From Rhodospirillales bacterium (GTDB taxonomy: Bacteria; Pseudomonadota; Alphaproteobacteria; Rhodospirillales; JAOUPW01), in the NCBI GenBank assembly GCA_029879665.1, contig JAOUPW010000027.1, forward strand, positions 1 through 10,744: a stretch of DNA of 10,744 bases, given 5' to 3'. Within the stretch, counting starts at the first letter, position 1, and every line of letters starts with the position of its first letter. A program made the position numbers and the translations under genes. Below are positions 9,252 through 10,744 of this stretch, one piece after another. Below the pieces are notes generated by a model that was not told the DNA's origin, made no database searches, and saw only the letters and a list, made by a program, of their open reading frames with translations.

Positions 9252-10211
9252 TTAGGGAATGGGTTTGTAGTTCAGTTCTTTTTCCGAAGCACTGACGAAC
9301 CCGTACTTGCCGTAGATTTCCTGCGCCTTCTTGGTTTTCAGGTAGCCAACGTAATGCATGGCGTTGGACTGGTTGCGGCCGGTTTTTAGCACGCCGATGG
9401 CATAGCCCACCTTGCTCGCCTTGTTCAGCGGTTCCGGGATGGCAACGCCGTCGATCTTGCGGCCCTGCTTCTTGGCCTCGATCACTTCGGTGGTCCAGAC
9501 GATGCCGACGTCGGCCTCGCCCTTTTCAATCCGGTCCGGCGTTTCGCGGTGATGACGTTGGGTAAACCAGGTTTTGCCCTCGATCGCCCAGCAACTCTTG
9601 CACTGCTTGCCGGCGGTGATCTTTTCATACAGCCCCATGTCTTTCAGCATTTCAGAACCGTAGAACTTAAAGATGCCCTCGGTCAGCGGATTGGGATGGG
9701 ATTGCACCAGATCATCCCGGCCCAGGTCCTTGGCACCCTTAATGCCCTTGGGGTTGCCAGCCGCGACCATCAATTCGAGCTTGTTGTGGGTATAGATCTT
9801 GAACTTGTCCATTATCCCTTTTTTCTTGAGATTCTTGAGATGACCCAGGTTGACGCTGGCAAATACGTCCGGATTTTGCGCCGTGTTCTGGCCGTTGATT
9901 TTCCCCTGCTTCAGAATCTGGCCCTTCATGATCTGCCCGGGCGGAATGGTTTCGACATAAACATTCTTGATTTTGGGGTGTTTCTTGAGGAAATCCTTGA
10001 TCAGTTCATCCATCACCATGAACTGGTTACCGGCCAGGTAGAGAACCAGATCGGCGCTGTAGGAATCGGCGATCTTGCCGTAATCCACTTTGCCGCCCTG
10101 ATAGAACGTACGGTAATCTTTGTTTTCGTCCGCGTCCGCGTTCGCCGCCCCTGTGGCCAGGACGGCAACGGTTGAAATGACACCCGCAGCCAAAAATAAT
10201 TTTCTAAACAT
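9252..10211 (-). CDS. Periplasmic substrate-binding protein, type-2 (ModA-like)
   Basis: A 319-residue exported protein. The signal peptide (MFRKLFLAAGVISTVAVLATGAANA, probable cleavage after Ala25) is followed by a mature domain that reads like a type-2 periplasmic binding protein: LVLYLAGNQFMVMDELIKDFLKKHP near residues 55-79, DVFASVNLGHLKNLKKKG at 115-132, LELMVAAGNPKGIKGAKDLG at 145-164 and GEADVGIVWTTEVIEAKKQG at 231-250. This layout is shared with molybdate-type (ModA, SBP_bac_11) proteins; the ligand cannot be named. Odd points are the Cys204-x-x-Cys207 pair in KQCKSCWAIEG, followed by WFTQRHHRETPDR with adjacent histidines, and the high lysine content. GGAGGAG eight bases before the ATG at 10211 fixes the start. 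No ABC permease or ATPase gene lies beside it inside the window. It stands between a response regulator gene upstream and the DsrE-family gene downstream, all on the same strand. Confidence 0.78.
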   Translation of the reverse strand: MFRKLFLAAGVISTVAVLATGAANADADENKDYRTFYQGGKVDYGKIADSYSADLVLYLAGNQFMVMDELIKDFLKKHPKIKNVYVETIPPGQIMKGQILKQGKINGQNTAQNPDVFASVNLGHLKNLKKKGIMDKFKIYTHNKLELMVAAGNPKGIKGAKDLGRDDLVQSHPNPLTEGIFKFYGSEMLKDMGLYEKITAGKQCKSCWAIEGKTWFTQRHHRETPDRIEKGEADVGIVWTTEVIEAKKQGRKIDGVAIPEPLNKASKVGYAIGVLKTGRNQSNAMHYVGYLKTKKAQEIYGKYGFVSASEKELNYKPIP

Positions 10212-10290
10212 CTGAATGACTCCTCCCTATTTCCCTGCTTCATAATTAAAATTTTTTGGGGAGAAGAACCTTAATGGCGGGGAAATCTGG

Positions 10291-10310
10291 AAAAAATTGG
10301 GGAAACCCCA
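10291..10310 (-). terminator. Weak rho-independent terminator after the response regulator gene
   Basis: On the minus strand a short GC stem, TGGGG/CCCCA with a 3-base loop, is followed by A and six T. It begins a few bases beyond the response regulator stop codon, and a longer perfect inverted repeat lies just before it over the stop. The five-pair stem makes termination partial at best, so some read-through into the binding-protein gene is possible. Confidence 0.4.
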
Positions 10311-10316
10311 TGAAAT

Positions 10317-10336
10317 TATCAGGGTTTACCCTGATA
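10317..10336. repeat. Perfect inverted repeat over the response regulator stop codon
   Basis: Arms TATCAGGGT and ACCCTGATA, nine bases each, flank a central TT. The repeat includes the last codons and the TGA stop of the response regulator gene. The two-base centre is too tight for a good RNA loop unless inner pairs open, so a protein-binding site for a dimeric regulator is as likely as an RNA hairpin. Confidence 0.7.
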
Positions 10337-10744
10337 GGTTTCCAGCACCATCACTTTTTTCATCAGCTCTGCCAGGGATCTGGCTTCCGTTTTTTCCATC
10401 ACCTTGGCACGGTGGGCTTCCACCGTCTTATCGCTGATATTCAGGTGATAGGCGATTCCCTTGTTGGATTCACCGGCCACGATCAAGCCCAGAACCTGCC
10501 GTTCACGGGGCGTCAACCGGTCAAGCAGAGCAAGGATTTCTTCCTGTTGGGAACGCACTTTCCGCGCCTTAAGATCAAAATCCACCGCCTTTTGCACCAC
10601 ATCCAGAAGATTCTGGTCGGGAAACGGCTTCTCGATGAAATCGAAGGCTCCGCCTTTCATGGCGCGGACCGCCATTTCCACATCGCCATGACCGGTGATG
10701 ATGATCACCGGCAGCTGGATGCCCCGTTCGGACAGTTCTTTCTG
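10319..10744 (-). CDS. Response regulator, FixJ/LuxR type (partial, N terminus outside window)
   Basis: The 141 C-terminal residues of a two-component response regulator; the frame is open to the right edge, so the start and the phosphorylated aspartate are beyond the window. The visible receiver part, LPVIIITGHGDVEMAVRAMKGG and FDFIEKPF, contains the conserved Thr (residue 17 of the visible part) and the Lys of the KPF motif (residue 39). A short linker (43-76) leads to a LuxR-type helix-turn-helix, LTPRERQVLGLIVAGESNKGIA and ISDKTVEAHRAKVMEKTEA, at about 77-122. The TGHGDV-MAVRAMK-GA-DF-EKPF pattern is typical of the FixJ/TtrR/DctR group, which acts as transcription activators under a sensor kinase. 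A GTG inside the frame at 10708 is not a start, because the receiver sequence continues upstream of it. It is followed, after 107 bases, by the periplasmic binding-protein gene, a possible target of its control. Confidence 0.92.
   Translation of the reverse strand, partial: QKELSERGIQLPVIIITGHGDVEMAVRAMKGGAFDFIEKPFPDQNLLDVVQKAVDFDLKARKVRSQQEEILALLDRLTPRERQVLGLIVAGESNKGIAYHLNISDKTVEAHRAKVMEKTEARSLAELMKKVMVLETYQGKP

Noticed and set aside
9588..9602. Possible c-type heme-binding site in the binding protein
   Set aside because: The motif is CKSCW, not CxxCH, so covalent heme attachment is not supported.

Overview
The window reads as chromosomal DNA of a GC-rich proteobacterium, most likely an alphaproteobacterium of the Rhodospirillales type. 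This is inferred from protein character (FixJ-type regulator, acetoacetyl-CoA synthetase, DMT-family exporter, COG1416-type DsrE protein) and base composition, not from any rRNA marker. Coding density is high. I see no tRNA or rRNA, insertion sequence, phage gene or CRISPR array, and no gene-free stretch longer than about 110 bases. Most of the window is ordinary housekeeping and accessory metabolism; the least explained part is the periplasmic gene pair at the right end.

Left block (about 75-3866, minus strand). A small zincin-type metallopeptidase, a Lon-like ATP-dependent protease and a universal stress protein follow one another in one direction. The protease and stress-protein genes overlap by the four bases ATGA, so they are probably translationally coupled. 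Together they look like a proteostasis/stress cluster. A run of 14 G lies at the very left edge.

Middle block (3945-8673). A pterin-4a-carbinolamine dehydratase gene (plus) runs into a ten-helix DMT transporter gene (minus), their stop codons overlapping. Divergent from the transporter is an acetoacetyl-CoA synthetase gene that begins with TTG behind a good ribosome-binding site. An MFS transporter gene follows in the same direction, suggesting uptake and activation of a small carboxylate such as acetoacetate. The pair ends at a strong hairpin that can also terminate the convergent genes to its right.

Right block (8696-10744, minus strand). In transcription order: the C-terminal two thirds of a FixJ/LuxR-type response regulator (cut by the window edge), an exported type-2 periplasmic binding protein of ModA-like character with an unusual Cys-x-x-Cys, and an exported single-cysteine DsrE-family protein. 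No permease or ATPase gene accompanies the binding protein inside the window. This regulator plus two periplasmic proteins is the best candidate for a poorly described system, perhaps concerned with sulfur or oxyanion sensing; that role is inference only.
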